DNA of 13,003 nucleotides from Candidatus Tepidiaquacellales bacterium UBA6667 (GTDB taxonomy: Bacteria > Bacteroidota > Ignavibacteria > Tepidaquicellales > Tepidaquicellaceae): contig DKKL01000056.1 in assembly GCA_002455255.1 (NCBI GenBank), positions 13,762 through 26,764 on the forward strand, in the 5' to 3' direction. How positions within the stretch are numbered: the stretch's first letter is position 1; every line of letters begins with the position of its first letter. Under the pieces are notes generated by a model. It searched no databases, had not been told where the DNA came from, and saw only the letters and a list, made by a program, of their open reading frames with translations. The position numbers were made by a program, and so were the translations under genes. Below are positions 1 to 7,809 of the stretch, in pieces.

Positions 1-78
1 ATATAATAGTTTTCTAAATAAAATAATTAGCCAATATAAAAATGAAAATGGAAACAGTATTATTCTTAAATTTTTCAA
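1..78 (-). CDS. lpxK: Tetraacyldisaccharide 4'-kinase LpxK, N-terminal fragment cut by the window edge
   Basis: Only the first 26 codons are inside the window. The frame is open to the left edge and encodes a short basic start followed by a hydrophobic helix, with the core LFPFSFLYWLI and then a basic FRKLLY. This matches the N-terminal membrane anchor of LpxK (pattern P-x-S-x-L-Y, then R-x-x-x-Y). LpxK phosphorylates the 4' position of the lipid A disaccharide on the inner face of the cytoplasmic membrane. The start chosen is TTG at 78-76, because there is no ATG in frame back to the in-frame stop at 129-127. The start lies 14 bases after the stop of the upstream acyltransferase gene. Position next to lpxB and an acyltransferase supports the call. 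The kinase P-loop lies outside the window and cannot be checked. The match is from recognition of a short segment, so it is probable rather than certain. Confidence 0.72.
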   Translation of the reverse strand, partial: MKNLRIILFPFSFLYWLIILFRKLLY

Positions 79-92
79 TAATATTATATATG

Positions 93-668
93 TTAGATTT
101 CTGAACTGATTAAATGTTTGTATTTCTCAAGTTCAGATAATTCCAAATACTCCGGATAAAAATATTCATTACCAAATGTCACCTCACATTTTGAGAATGG
201 GTATGGTATCTTAAATTTATCCCAACTTTTTCTTAATACAAAAAATTTATTATATCTTATTTTAACAGGAATAATCGGAATATTTAATTTGTTAGATAAA
301 ATCAATGCTCCGTTTTTTATCACATTCGAAGGTCCTCTTGGTCCGTCCGGAGTTAAAACTACTGATGTCAAATCTTTGTCATTCAAAATTTCTTCAATAG
401 CTTTTTTCCCGTCTTTTGAACTTGAACCTCTTATTATTTTATAACTGAATTTTCGCAATAGATTCGTAAGTATTTCACCATCGTTGCTTTTTGAAACTAA
501 AGCAGTAAATAATTTACCTTTAAATACTTTCCAACCTGCCAGCATATTAGAATGCCAGAATATAAATATAGCATCTTTATTGTAATCATTTCTGAAATTA
601 ATTCTGATTGTTGATAGGTATAAAAATAATAAGTTCGGATATAAATATTTTTTTAAGAAATTATCCAA
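93..668 (-). CDS. DUF374-family lysophospholipid acyltransferase, candidate LpxJ-type lipid A secondary acyltransferase
   Basis: A 191-residue acyltransferase of the DUF374 branch of the LPLAT superfamily. Landmarks are FWHSN with H39 as the likely catalytic histidine, SKSNDGE at 59-65, RGSS at 80-83, TPDGPRGP at 106-113 and SWDKFKIP from 148, all typical of DUF374. Only a weakly hydrophobic N-terminus is present, so it is probably a peripheral inner-membrane protein. Some DUF374 members (LpxJ of epsilonproteobacteria) add a secondary acyl chain to lipid A. The position between lpxB and lpxK makes that role likely here, but a glycerolipid substrate cannot be excluded. The start is TTG at 668-666, overlapping the end of lpxB by 8 bases; the first internal Met is residue 42, after the catalytic His, so no ATG start is possible. 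No HxxxxD/E motif in its classical form is visible, since H39 is followed by SNMLA. Confidence 0.85.
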   Translation of the reverse strand: MDNFLKKYLYPNLLFLYLSTIRINFRNDYNKDAIFIFWHSNMLAGWKVFKGKLFTALVSKSNDGEILTNLLRKFSYKIIRGSSSKDGKKAIEEILNDKDLTSVVLTPDGPRGPSNVIKNGALILSNKLNIPIIPVKIRYNKFFVLRKSWDKFKIPYPFSKCEVTFGNEYFYPEYLELSELEKYKHLISSEI

Positions 669-1794
669 TTAGTTCTAATATTGATTTTGCTACGATTTCG
701 GATGCTTTTTTATTCCCCAGTAATATATCAAGTTTGTTAAAATTATTAATCATTTCATCTCTATAAGGTTTATTCGTAAGTATTAATTTCCCTTCCTGAA
801 ACAAATTATCCGCATTACAATCATGTTGAATAAATTCTTTTACAACATTATCCTTTAACAATATATTGACCATTCCAATATTTTTCAGTTTAATGAAATA
901 TTTTCCTATCAAATAATTTAATGAACCGGTTTTATATACTATGCAGAATGGTGATTTCAATAATGCACATTCCACAGTTGAAGTGCCGGACTTTGTAAAT
1001 AATAAATCTGATTCGAAAATTGTTCTAAATTCAATTATCTTAGTTCCATCATCGTATATCAAGTTTATTTTTCTGTTATTCAATTTATCTGAATAAAAAT
1101 TTAATTCAATATTACCTGAACAAAGAATATTAATTTTCAGGTCAAATATATCTTTCAATTTATCAGATGCTTCCAATAAAACCGGTAATATTCTTTCCAC
1201 TTCTTCTTTTCTACTGCCTGGCATCAAAGTTAATGTTAATTTCTGACCATCCTCTTTTTTTTTCTTGTTTAAACTTATAAATTCATCAGTTTTTTCTTTT
1301 AAAGGATGACCTACATACTCAGCATCTACATTTTCTTTTTTATAAAAATCTACTTCGAAAGGGAATATAACGAGTATTTTATCAACAAATTTTTGAATTA
1401 TTTTTATTCTTTCTTTGTGCCAAGCCCATAACTGAGGAGAAATATAGTAAATTATTTTACCGGTATAAAACTTTCTAATTTCTTTAATCAATTTTAGATT
1501 GAAACCGGGAAAGTCTATTAATATTACTGCGGTAGGTTTATCATTTTTTATAAAACTTATACATTCATTAAGTTTCTTTTTTATTTTGAATATATTTTTT
1601 GCAATTGAAGAAAATCCTATATAATTTATCTCAGAATAATCAAAAATTATATCTGCACCGGCGGTTTGCAGGTTTACGCTTCCTACTCCTGATATTTTTA
1701 ATGTTTTGTTTAATTTAAGTAGTTCTTTAACCAGAGAAGCACCATACATTTCTCCTGAAGATTCACCTGTAAGTATAAATATTTTCTCTGACAT
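661..1794 (-). CDS. lpxB: Lipid-A-disaccharide synthase
   Basis: LpxB (GT19) joins UDP-2,3-diacylglucosamine to lipid X (2,3-diacylglucosamine 1-phosphate), forming the beta-1,6-linked lipid A disaccharide at the inner membrane. The 377-residue length is normal for the family. Motifs in order are GESSGEMYGA at 10-19, IDFPGFN at 93-99 (D94 aligns with the catalytically important Asp98 of E. coli LpxB), SPQLWAW at 119-125, FPFE at 144-147, VGHPL at 161-165, PGSR at 192-195, and the donor-site SGTST at 269-273. The first motif usually reads SGD; here it is SGE, a conservative change. The usual PE-x-x-Q near the C-terminus reads KEFIQ. The start is ATG, 8 bases after the stop of the upstream methyltransferase gene, with no Shine-Dalgarno. 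The family assignment is secure. Confidence 0.97.
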   Translation of the reverse strand: MSEKIFILTGESSGEMYGASLVKELLKLNKTLKISGVGSVNLQTAGADIIFDYSEINYIGFSSIAKNIFKIKKKLNECISFIKNDKPTAVILIDFPGFNLKLIKEIRKFYTGKIIYYISPQLWAWHKERIKIIQKFVDKILVIFPFEVDFYKKENVDAEYVGHPLKEKTDEFISLNKKKKEDGQKLTLTLMPGSRKEEVERILPVLLEASDKLKDIFDLKINILCSGNIELNFYSDKLNNRKINLIYDDGTKIIEFRTIFESDLLFTKSGTSTVECALLKSPFCIVYKTGSLNYLIGKYFIKLKNIGMVNILLKDNVVKEFIQHDCNADNLFQEGKLILTNKPYRDEMINNFNKLDILLGNKKASEIVAKSILELIG

Positions 1795-1802
1795 ATTCAG
1801 AA

Positions 1803-2396
1803 TTAAATATTAAGTGCATAGATTGTAATTATAATTGCAGTTAGAAATATAAATGCCTGCAAAGACCTTTTTTCAGATACTATACCGCTATTCAAGTCAA
1901 ATGGCAGATCGGATTTAATTTCAGCAGGAATTTTTTTAAAAGTAGGGAAGAACCTACCAACAGTTTCAGTATAAACCCTGAATTTGTTTTTAAATGTATC
2001 GGATAGATATGCTTCCTCATTTAGTATTATGCAATAATATTGAAATGAAAAATAAATTAATCCCGCTAATGGTAGATATGGAAACAGTGCATTGCTCATT
2101 ATTCCAATTCCTGTATATATCATTATATTTCCAATATATAATGGATTTCGTACAATTGAGTATGGACCTTGAGTAACGAGATATGAACCTCCAACGGATT
2201 CTGTTGTTCTTGTTTCACTGCCTGCATATGAAACAGATAACAACCTAATAATCTCACCGAACAATGCTGTTAAAAAACCAATAATTAATTTTTCTAAAGT
2301 TGGGTTTGCAAAAATTAACATTAATATAACAAATGGTAATGGAGTATAACTTCGGTATTTAAATAATATGTTACCTATTGATTTCAAACTATTCAT
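1803..2396 (-). CDS. Isoprenylcysteine carboxyl methyltransferase/PEMT-like integral membrane methyltransferase
   Basis: A 197-residue polytopic membrane protein. It carries the SAM-binding signature of the ICMT/PEMT fold: GPYSIVRNPLYIGN at 77-90, and an EE pair at 127-128 followed by a segment rich in F, Y and R that ends GRFFP. Hydrophobic stretches around 20-30, 36-55, 88-100 and 104-125 give about four to five membrane segments. Bacterial members methylate phospholipid head groups, isoprenoid-linked or other membrane substrates, and most have no known substrate. Its place directly before lpxB suggests an envelope lipid substrate, which is inference. The start ATG overlaps the stop of the HAD gene in an ATGA arrangement. 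The residues after about 160 are a short soluble linker and one more hydrophobic helix at the C-terminus. Confidence 0.8.
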   Translation of the reverse strand: MNSLKSIGNILFKYRSYTPLPFVILMLIFANPTLEKLIIGFLTALFGEIIRLLSVSYAGSETRTTESVGGSYLVTQGPYSIVRNPLYIGNIMIYTGIGIMSNALFPYLPLAGLIYFSFQYYCIILNEEAYLSDTFKNKFRVYTETVGRFFPTFKKIPAEIKSDLPFDLNSGIVSEKRSLQAFIFLTAIIITIYALNI

Positions 2397-3130
2397 CCGC
2401 CGTAATAAACATCCTTTCTGTTTAGTTTAGCAAATTGTTTTTGCTTAAGTTTTTTCTCTTTTTTCAAATTATCAAGTTTAGAAATAATGTCGTTAAATGT
2501 AAAAAATTCATGATAGGTGATATTATTTTTCCAACAAAAAGATGCAAGTTTTTTCTTCGCAAAGACTATGTCTGCATACATAACTGCGCAAGCATCAGAC
2601 TCCCCATCGCCTATAAAAACAGATATCTCATTGTTAAATTCATCTGTATTATTAATCAGAATGTTTCTTTTTGAAACTCCACACCACCTGCAATTTTCAT
2701 CACCATATGGAAACTCACAAACAAGTTTTGTTTTTCCATTTGAATTATCTATTCTTAAATGGTTACTGTAAAATTTTAAATCAAGGTTTTCTCTTTTTAA
2801 AATATAATCAATATAATAATCTAAACCTTCACTTAAAATTGTCAATTCATAATTATTTATTTTACAATATTTATAAAAATTATGAAATGATTTGTCAATT
2901 AAAACCCCATCCAGATTCTTATTTAATATTTCAAAACTAAAATTATTTATTAAGTCAAGATCACCTTGGTTAACATCCCTGTTGGAAATTTCGTAATTAT
3001 TATATCTGTCAATTAATTTATCACGTTCAGATTTATTTTCTATGAAACAGTCAAAAGCATTAATCCAAACATCTGACTGTGAAATAGTTCCGTCGAAATC
3101 TGTGAAAATTTTTAATTTTGTTTTTTGCAA
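2393..3130 (-). CDS. HAD-superfamily phosphatase, MtnX-like (HAD-IB)
   Basis: A 245-residue soluble phosphatase. HAD motif I is DFDGT at 11-15 with nucleophile D11 and general acid D13. Motif II is the Ser in ILSEGLD (S100). Motif III is probably K154. Motif IV is GDGESDACA at 174-182 with Mg-binding D175 and D179. The insert FPYGDENCRWCG at 140-151 has a C-x-x-C pair (C147, C150), a pattern I associate with the MtnX (2-hydroxy-3-keto-5-methylthiopentenyl-1-phosphate phosphatase) group. No other methionine-salvage gene is nearby, so the physiological substrate is unknown and an envelope-related phosphate ester is possible. The C-terminus (about 217-245) is a lysine-rich tail. The start is TTG at 3130-3128: motif I begins only 10 residues in and the next Met lies near residue 183, so no ATG start fits. 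It begins 6 bases after the M42 stop. Confidence 0.83.
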   Translation of the reverse strand: MQKTKLKIFTDFDGTISQSDVWINAFDCFIENKSERDKLIDRYNNYEISNRDVNQGDLDLINNFSFEILNKNLDGVLIDKSFHNFYKYCKINNYELTILSEGLDYYIDYILKRENLDLKFYSNHLRIDNSNGKTKLVCEFPYGDENCRWCGVSKRNILINNTDEFNNEISVFIGDGESDACAVMYADIVFAKKKLASFCWKNNITYHEFFTFNDIISKLDNLKKEKKLKQKQFAKLNRKDVYYGG

Positions 3131-3136
3131 CCGATT

Positions 3137-4195
3137 TCAGTTCAGAAAATTCTTATCTTTATCAATATCTAATATCAGGTCTGATAAAAAATTAATTGAT
3201 GTTTCGAGATCTTTCAGTGATAATACTTCTTCGCTGGAATGTAAATATCTTGTAGCAATCTCCAATCCGCCTACAGGTATTCCGCTCTTAATGACAGAAA
3301 TAGGATCAGAATCAGTGCCAAATTTACCGTTATCCATATCAATTTGAAAAGGATATTTTTTTGATTGTGCTACAGATATCATTTTATCAGCAATCTTTTT
3401 ATTAGTCCTGACACCTCTTCGGAATACCGGACCATTTCCAAGTGAAGTTTCTCCAAATTGTGTTTTAGATATTCCCGGGTAATCTGTTGAAGGCATTACA
3501 TCAATTGCGATAGCCATTGTAGGGTTCAGGTTATATGCGGCATTTCCGGCACCCCACACACCTGTCTCTTCCTGAACGGAAGAAACAAAATAAACCTTTG
3601 TTCCAAATTTTTTAGCTGATAATTTCTTCAACACTTCAGCAACAATAAATATTCCAATTCTATTATCAAAACATCTCGCACATGCAAGATCGTTCATTAA
3701 TGATTTATAATTATTCCCAAAAATTATGGGATCCCCAATCATTATATGTTTTTGTGTCTCGGCTTTATTTTTAGAACCAATATCTATAAAAACTTCATGG
3801 TATTTCGGAAATTTTCTACCGGATGTTTCTTCCTGATGTAGTGATTTTTGACCGAACACCCCTTCAATAATTCCATTTTTAGTTAAAATTCTTGCTCTCT
3901 GTGAACCCAATATTGACGGGTCAACTCCGCCTATTGAATTAAAATAAATAAATCCATCAGAATCTATATAACTAACTACTAACCCTATCTCATCAGCATG
4001 ACCAACTATCATTAAACTGAATTCTTCTTTTGGATTCATAGTTGCGGTAATATTTCCATGTACATCTTTAGAAATATTATTGCAATATTTTTTTACTTCT
4101 TTTTGCCAAATTTTCTGAACACCATCTTCGTATCCGGAAGGTCCGGGTTCATTTATTAAATCTATTAGAAATTTTTCGTTGAAATCTTTATTCAC
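3137..4195 (-). CDS. M42-family metallo-aminopeptidase
   Basis: A 352-residue cytoplasmic di-metal aminopeptidase of the M42 family (glutamyl aminopeptidase/deblocking peptidase; some relatives are annotated endoglucanase, a historical misnomer). The expected metal ligands and catalytic residues are all present in order: H66 and D68 in VGHADEIG, bridging D177 in ARCFDNR, catalytic E209 and metal-binding E210 in VQEETG, D232 in IAIDVMPS, and H319 in RYLHSSEEV. The N-terminal NEPGPSGYED is the usual family opening. These enzymes commonly form large dodecameric shells that trim short peptides. The start is GTG, overlapping the smc stop by 4 bases (GTGA), and fits the family N-terminus. No functional link with smc or the lipid genes is evident. 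Confidence 0.93.
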   Translation of the reverse strand: MNKDFNEKFLIDLINEPGPSGYEDGVQKIWQKEVKKYCNNISKDVHGNITATMNPKEEFSLMIVGHADEIGLVVSYIDSDGFIYFNSIGGVDPSILGSQRARILTKNGIIEGVFGQKSLHQEETSGRKFPKYHEVFIDIGSKNKAETQKHIMIGDPIIFGNNYKSLMNDLACARCFDNRIGIFIVAEVLKKLSAKKFGTKVYFVSSVQEETGVWGAGNAAYNLNPTMAIAIDVMPSTDYPGISKTQFGETSLGNGPVFRRGVRTNKKIADKMISVAQSKKYPFQIDMDNGKFGTDSDPISVIKSGIPVGGLEIATRYLHSSEEVLSLKDLETSINFLSDLILDIDKDKNFLN

Positions 4196-7100
4196 GCTAC
4201 TTTATGTTTAAATTTTGTTTCTACTATTGTTGTTACTCCGGGTTCTTGCATTGTAACTCCGTATAATCTGTCAACTGTCTCCATTGTTCTTTCATTATGT
4301 GTAATCATAATGAATTGTGTGTTATCTGAAAATCTTCTTATCATATTATTGAATCTTCCCAAATTGTTTGGGTCTAAAGGTGCGTCCACTTCATCCAATA
4401 CGCAAAACGGAGATGGCTTAACAAGGTAAATTGCAAATAATAATGCTATAGCTGTCAAGGTTTTTTCACCACCTGAAAGAAGTTCGATTGAAGTTGGTCT
4501 TTTTCCTCTTGGTTTTGCTGTGATTTCAATCTTTGCTTCAAGTGGATCATTGTTTATTTTACCTTCTTCATCGATATCATATATAAGTTTTAAATCCGCC
4601 TCATCACCTTCCTGAAATAACTCCTTGAAAATCATTATAAAATTATTTCTGATTTTTTCAAAAGTTAATAAGAACCTTTCTTTTGCTTCATTATTTATTT
4701 TATCAATAGTTTTTAATATATCTTTTTCTGATTCGTGTAAATCATTGCGTTGAGTTATCAAATTTTCCAATTCTTTTTTCTCATCATTAAAATCCTGAAA
4801 TAAAATTTCCTGATAACCGCCAAGTTTTTTTAGTCTGTCTGAAAGATTATCAATCAAAGTTTTAAATTTTTCTATATCTATATCTTCATTAAGAATTTCA
4901 AGGAAATCATTATTTTTTATTTCATTATTTATTATATCATCCGACAATGGCAAATCAATCTCATATTTTTTCTTAATTATTTGGTTTAAGTTTTCACACT
5001 TCAGATTGTTCTCACTTAGCTTAAGCTGAGAATTAAATAAATATTTATTTATTTTATCTGCTGAATTAACCTTTTCATATTGAAGACTTTCCAAACTGTT
5101 TAATTCTGCCCTTATCTTATCAAATTCAGATTTCATTTTTCTGTATTCTTCATCTGATGCTTCAAACTGCTTTTTAAGGATTAATATTTCTTCTGTATTA
5201 ACTTTAAAAAAATTCTGATTTTCAGTAATCTTCGATTCGGTCTGTTCTAACAAGGAAATATTTTTTTCAAGTGAATTTTTGTGAAACTGAATGGCTGATG
5301 AAATTCTTGTTAAATTTTCGTTTTCATATTCATATTCTTTCTTGCTTTCCATTACTTTCAGATTATACTCGTTAAATTCAGTTGTCGCATGTGAAAACTC
5401 GTTTTGAATATTATTTACAATGTCAGTTAATTTGTATGCTTCTTCTTCAAATTCTTTGTGGAGTTCGGAATCTTTATTAAGTTCTAATATTATGAGATTG
5501 GTTTTATCCTGAAGTTTTTTGTTTTCTGAGGTTAACTCTTTATATAAAGTTTCATTTCTTGTGATTTGTTTACCAAATTCATCAATCTTAAAATTTAATT
5601 TAGATAAATCAATTTTTATTTTCTCTTTCTGGTTTACCTTCTCTTTTAGTTCATTTAGAATATCTTCTATCTTTAATATATCAATCGAATTTTTAGCCGT
5701 CTCAATTTGATCATTTAACAGTTTAATTTCGGAGTTAATTTTTACTAAATTTTCATTTAGTTGATTTACGTTATTTTCTCTTCCTAATCTTATACTTTCA
5801 ACATTTGTTTCGCTTCCTGCCCTTATCACTGAGTCTGTGATAATATCTCCGTCAAGCGTAATAAATTTATAATAATTATCTTTTGAATATTTTAATCCTG
5901 TATCAAGATTCTCTACTATTATATATTCGTCAAGTATGTAATTTATTAATGACTCATATTTTTTATCTTTTACATTTACAAATTTATCAGCGAATCCGAT
6001 TATGCCCTTATCTTTTATGAATTCAGGATCTCCATAATATTCGAGATAATAAAAATTATCATAGTTAATCTTATCATTTAAGATAAAAGTAACCTTTCCT
6101 TTTTTGTTATTTACAAGGAGATTGATGTATCTATTCACATCTTTTGCATTCTCTAAGACAAGATAATTTGATACCTCACCAAGTGCTGTTTCTATTGCAA
6201 CTTTATATTTATCATCAACTTCTATTATGTCAAGAATTGTCCCTGCATTTTTTGCTTTTATATCTTTTGTCAGATATCTGATTCCATCAGAAAAATCTTC
6301 AAGTGTTTCAGCAAGCCCTGCGAAATAATCTGCTTTAGTTTTAGTTTTATTATATTCTGTCTGAAGATCTGTTAAACTCTGTCTGTTTAATTCTATTTCT
6401 TTTTCGAAAGCATTTTTCGATTTCTCCGCTTCATTAAGTTTTTTCTCAATTACATTTATTTCTTTACTAAGGTTATTTATTAGTTCATCCAATCCGAATT
6501 TTTCTGTTTCAAGATCTTTCAATTCAGTAATAATATTTTCATTTTCTTTCGATACGGAACTTAATCTTTCAAAATTATTTTCAAGCTTTAGTGAAGTTTT
6601 GTTTAAATCTTCTTTCTTATTAGAAATCGTTTTGTTAATCTCTTTAAGTTTTGAAGTAATATCCTGTACTTTTATTTTGTTCTCATTGATAATCATTCGT
6701 AATCCTTCCACTTTTTCCCGTTTCTCTCTTAAAGAACTTTCCGAAATGTTCAATGCTTCTTTCAGTATTTCTGTTTTACCTGCTTTTTCTTTTTGTTTTT
6801 TCTCATTGTTTGAAATTGAATTTTTTGAGCTGTCAATTTCAGAAAGTAACCTGACTTTATTCAGGTCGTTAGATTTTATCTCTGACTCTATCTTTATATT
6901 TTCTCTTTCCTTTAGCTCCAGTTCATTCCTTATTTTTTCTCTTTCAATAGTCAAACTGTCTAATTTATTTTCAAGTTCTTCCGAATTTATTCGCTTTTTT
7001 TCAACAATTATTTTGTTTTCATTTATCTCTATTTCAAGTTTATCTTTTAATTCTAAGCTCTCTTTTTCATTTTCGTTAATATTGTTTATTTCTCTCTTTA

Positions 7101-7809
7101 AACTTGCATAATCATAATTAAATACTAATAATTCTAATTGCTTAAGTTCTTCACTTACTAACTTGGCTTCTTCGTTTCTTTTCACTTGCCTCTCAAGTGC
7201 ATTCACATTTCTTTGCTTTTCTCTTATTATATCGTTAACTCTCAGCAGTGTATCTTTAACGGAGTTTAATTTATTTATGGTTAAATCTCTGTTATGTTTA
7301 TATGATACAATTCCGGCTGCTTCTTCAAAAAGTTTCCTTCTTTCATTCTTTACCGAAGAAAGAATTATTTCTGTCATTTTTAATTCAATTACAGAATATG
7401 CATCAGGACCAATTCCGGTATCGGCAAATAAACTCTTAATGTCTTTTAATCTTACCTTTACTCCGTTCAGATAATATTCAGTCTCTCCGTTTCTGTAAAA
7501 CCTTCTTGCAATCTGAACTTCGCTGTATTCAGTAGGTAAAATATTCTTATCATTTACTATAGATAAAGAAACTTCAGCAACACTAAGTGGCTTTCTCGAT
7601 CTTGTCCCATTGAAGATTACATCTTCTCGTTTTTCACTTCTAAGTGCTTTATCTCCTTGTTCACCAAGTACCCATCTCAACGCATCAACTATGTTCGATT
7701 TACCTGAACCGTTAGGACCAACTATTGCAGATACTCCATTGCTAAACTCTATTGAAGTCTTTTCAGCAAAAGATTTAAAACCAAATATTTCTAATTTTTT
7801 TAAATGCAA
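4192..7809 (-). CDS. smc: Chromosome segregation and condensation ATPase SMC
   Basis: A full-length bacterial SMC of 1205 residues, about normal for the family. The N-terminal half-head starts LKKLEIFGFKSFA and has Walker A GPNGSGKS at 31-38. It is followed by a long Lys/Glu-rich coiled coil to about 490 and a globular hinge at about 500-670. The hinge includes ALGE and AGS segments and the DGIRYLT entry. A second coiled coil runs to about 1050. The C-terminal half-head carries the signature LSGGE from 1111, Walker B ending in VLDE (D1139, E1140), and the switch histidine H1171. The dimer closes by joining both half-heads, and with ScpA and ScpB it compacts and separates the chromosome; scpA/scpB are not in this window. 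The start is TTG directly after the TAA of the GH2-like gene, with zero spacing. The next Met is near residue 145, past the conserved N-terminus. Confidence 0.98.
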   Translation of the reverse strand: MHLKKLEIFGFKSFAEKTSIEFSNGVSAIVGPNGSGKSNIVDALRWVLGEQGDKALRSEKREDVIFNGTRSRKPLSVAEVSLSIVNDKNILPTEYSEVQIARRFYRNGETEYYLNGVKVRLKDIKSLFADTGIGPDAYSVIELKMTEIILSSVKNERRKLFEEAAGIVSYKHNRDLTINKLNSVKDTLLRVNDIIREKQRNVNALERQVKRNEEAKLVSEELKQLELLVFNYDYASLKREINNINENEKESLELKDKLEIEINENKIIVEKKRINSEELENKLDSLTIEREKIRNELELKERENIKIESEIKSNDLNKVRLLSEIDSSKNSISNNEKKQKEKAGKTEILKEALNISESSLREKREKVEGLRMIINENKIKVQDITSKLKEINKTISNKKEDLNKTSLKLENNFERLSSVSKENENIITELKDLETEKFGLDELINNLSKEINVIEKKLNEAEKSKNAFEKEIELNRQSLTDLQTEYNKTKTKADYFAGLAETLEDFSDGIRYLTKDIKAKNAGTILDIIEVDDKYKVAIETALGEVSNYLVLENAKDVNRYINLLVNNKKGKVTFILNDKINYDNFYYLEYYGDPEFIKDKGIIGFADKFVNVKDKKYESLINYILDEYIIVENLDTGLKYSKDNYYKFITLDGDIITDSVIRAGSETNVESIRLGRENNVNQLNENLVKINSEIKLLNDQIETAKNSIDILKIEDILNELKEKVNQKEKIKIDLSKLNFKIDEFGKQITRNETLYKELTSENKKLQDKTNLIILELNKDSELHKEFEEEAYKLTDIVNNIQNEFSHATTEFNEYNLKVMESKKEYEYENENLTRISSAIQFHKNSLEKNISLLEQTESKITENQNFFKVNTEEILILKKQFEASDEEYRKMKSEFDKIRAELNSLESLQYEKVNSADKINKYLFNSQLKLSENNLKCENLNQIIKKKYEIDLPLSDDIINNEIKNNDFLEILNEDIDIEKFKTLIDNLSDRLKKLGGYQEILFQDFNDEKKELENLITQRNDLHESEKDILKTIDKINNEAKERFLLTFEKIRNNFIMIFKELFQEGDEADLKLIYDIDEEGKINNDPLEAKIEITAKPRGKRPTSIELLSGGEKTLTAIALLFAIYLVKPSPFCVLDEVDAPLDPNNLGRFNNMIRRFSDNTQFIMITHNERTMETVDRLYGVTMQEPGVTTIVETKFKHKVA

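Noticed and set aside
2..109. Plus-strand frame open from the left edge to a stop at 107-109, possibly the tail of a gene
   Set aside because: It overlaps the minus-strand lpxK start and the end of the acyltransferase gene. The minus-strand reading gives a recognisable LpxK N-terminus, while the plus reading resembles nothing and is rich in Asn, Ile and Phe, as expected from AT-rich noise.
1405..1425. TTGGCAC on the minus strand inside lpxB as a second sigma-54 site
   Set aside because: No TTGC-type element at the required spacing, and it lies within a coding region. The same applies to a similar word near 3317 in the M42 gene.
2517..2940. Several plus-strand frames of 79-89 codons opposite the HAD gene
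   Set aside because: They lie wholly inside a gene with intact catalytic motifs and show no recognisable domain or ribosome site.
3042..3347. 101-codon plus-strand frame across the HAD/M42 junction
   Set aside because: Antisense to two well-supported genes and without family resemblance.
6599..7111. 170-codon plus-strand open frame rich in Ser, Phe and Leu
   Set aside because: It is the antisense shadow of the smc coiled coil; Glu/Lys-rich sense codons give Ser/Phe/Leu-rich antisense frames.
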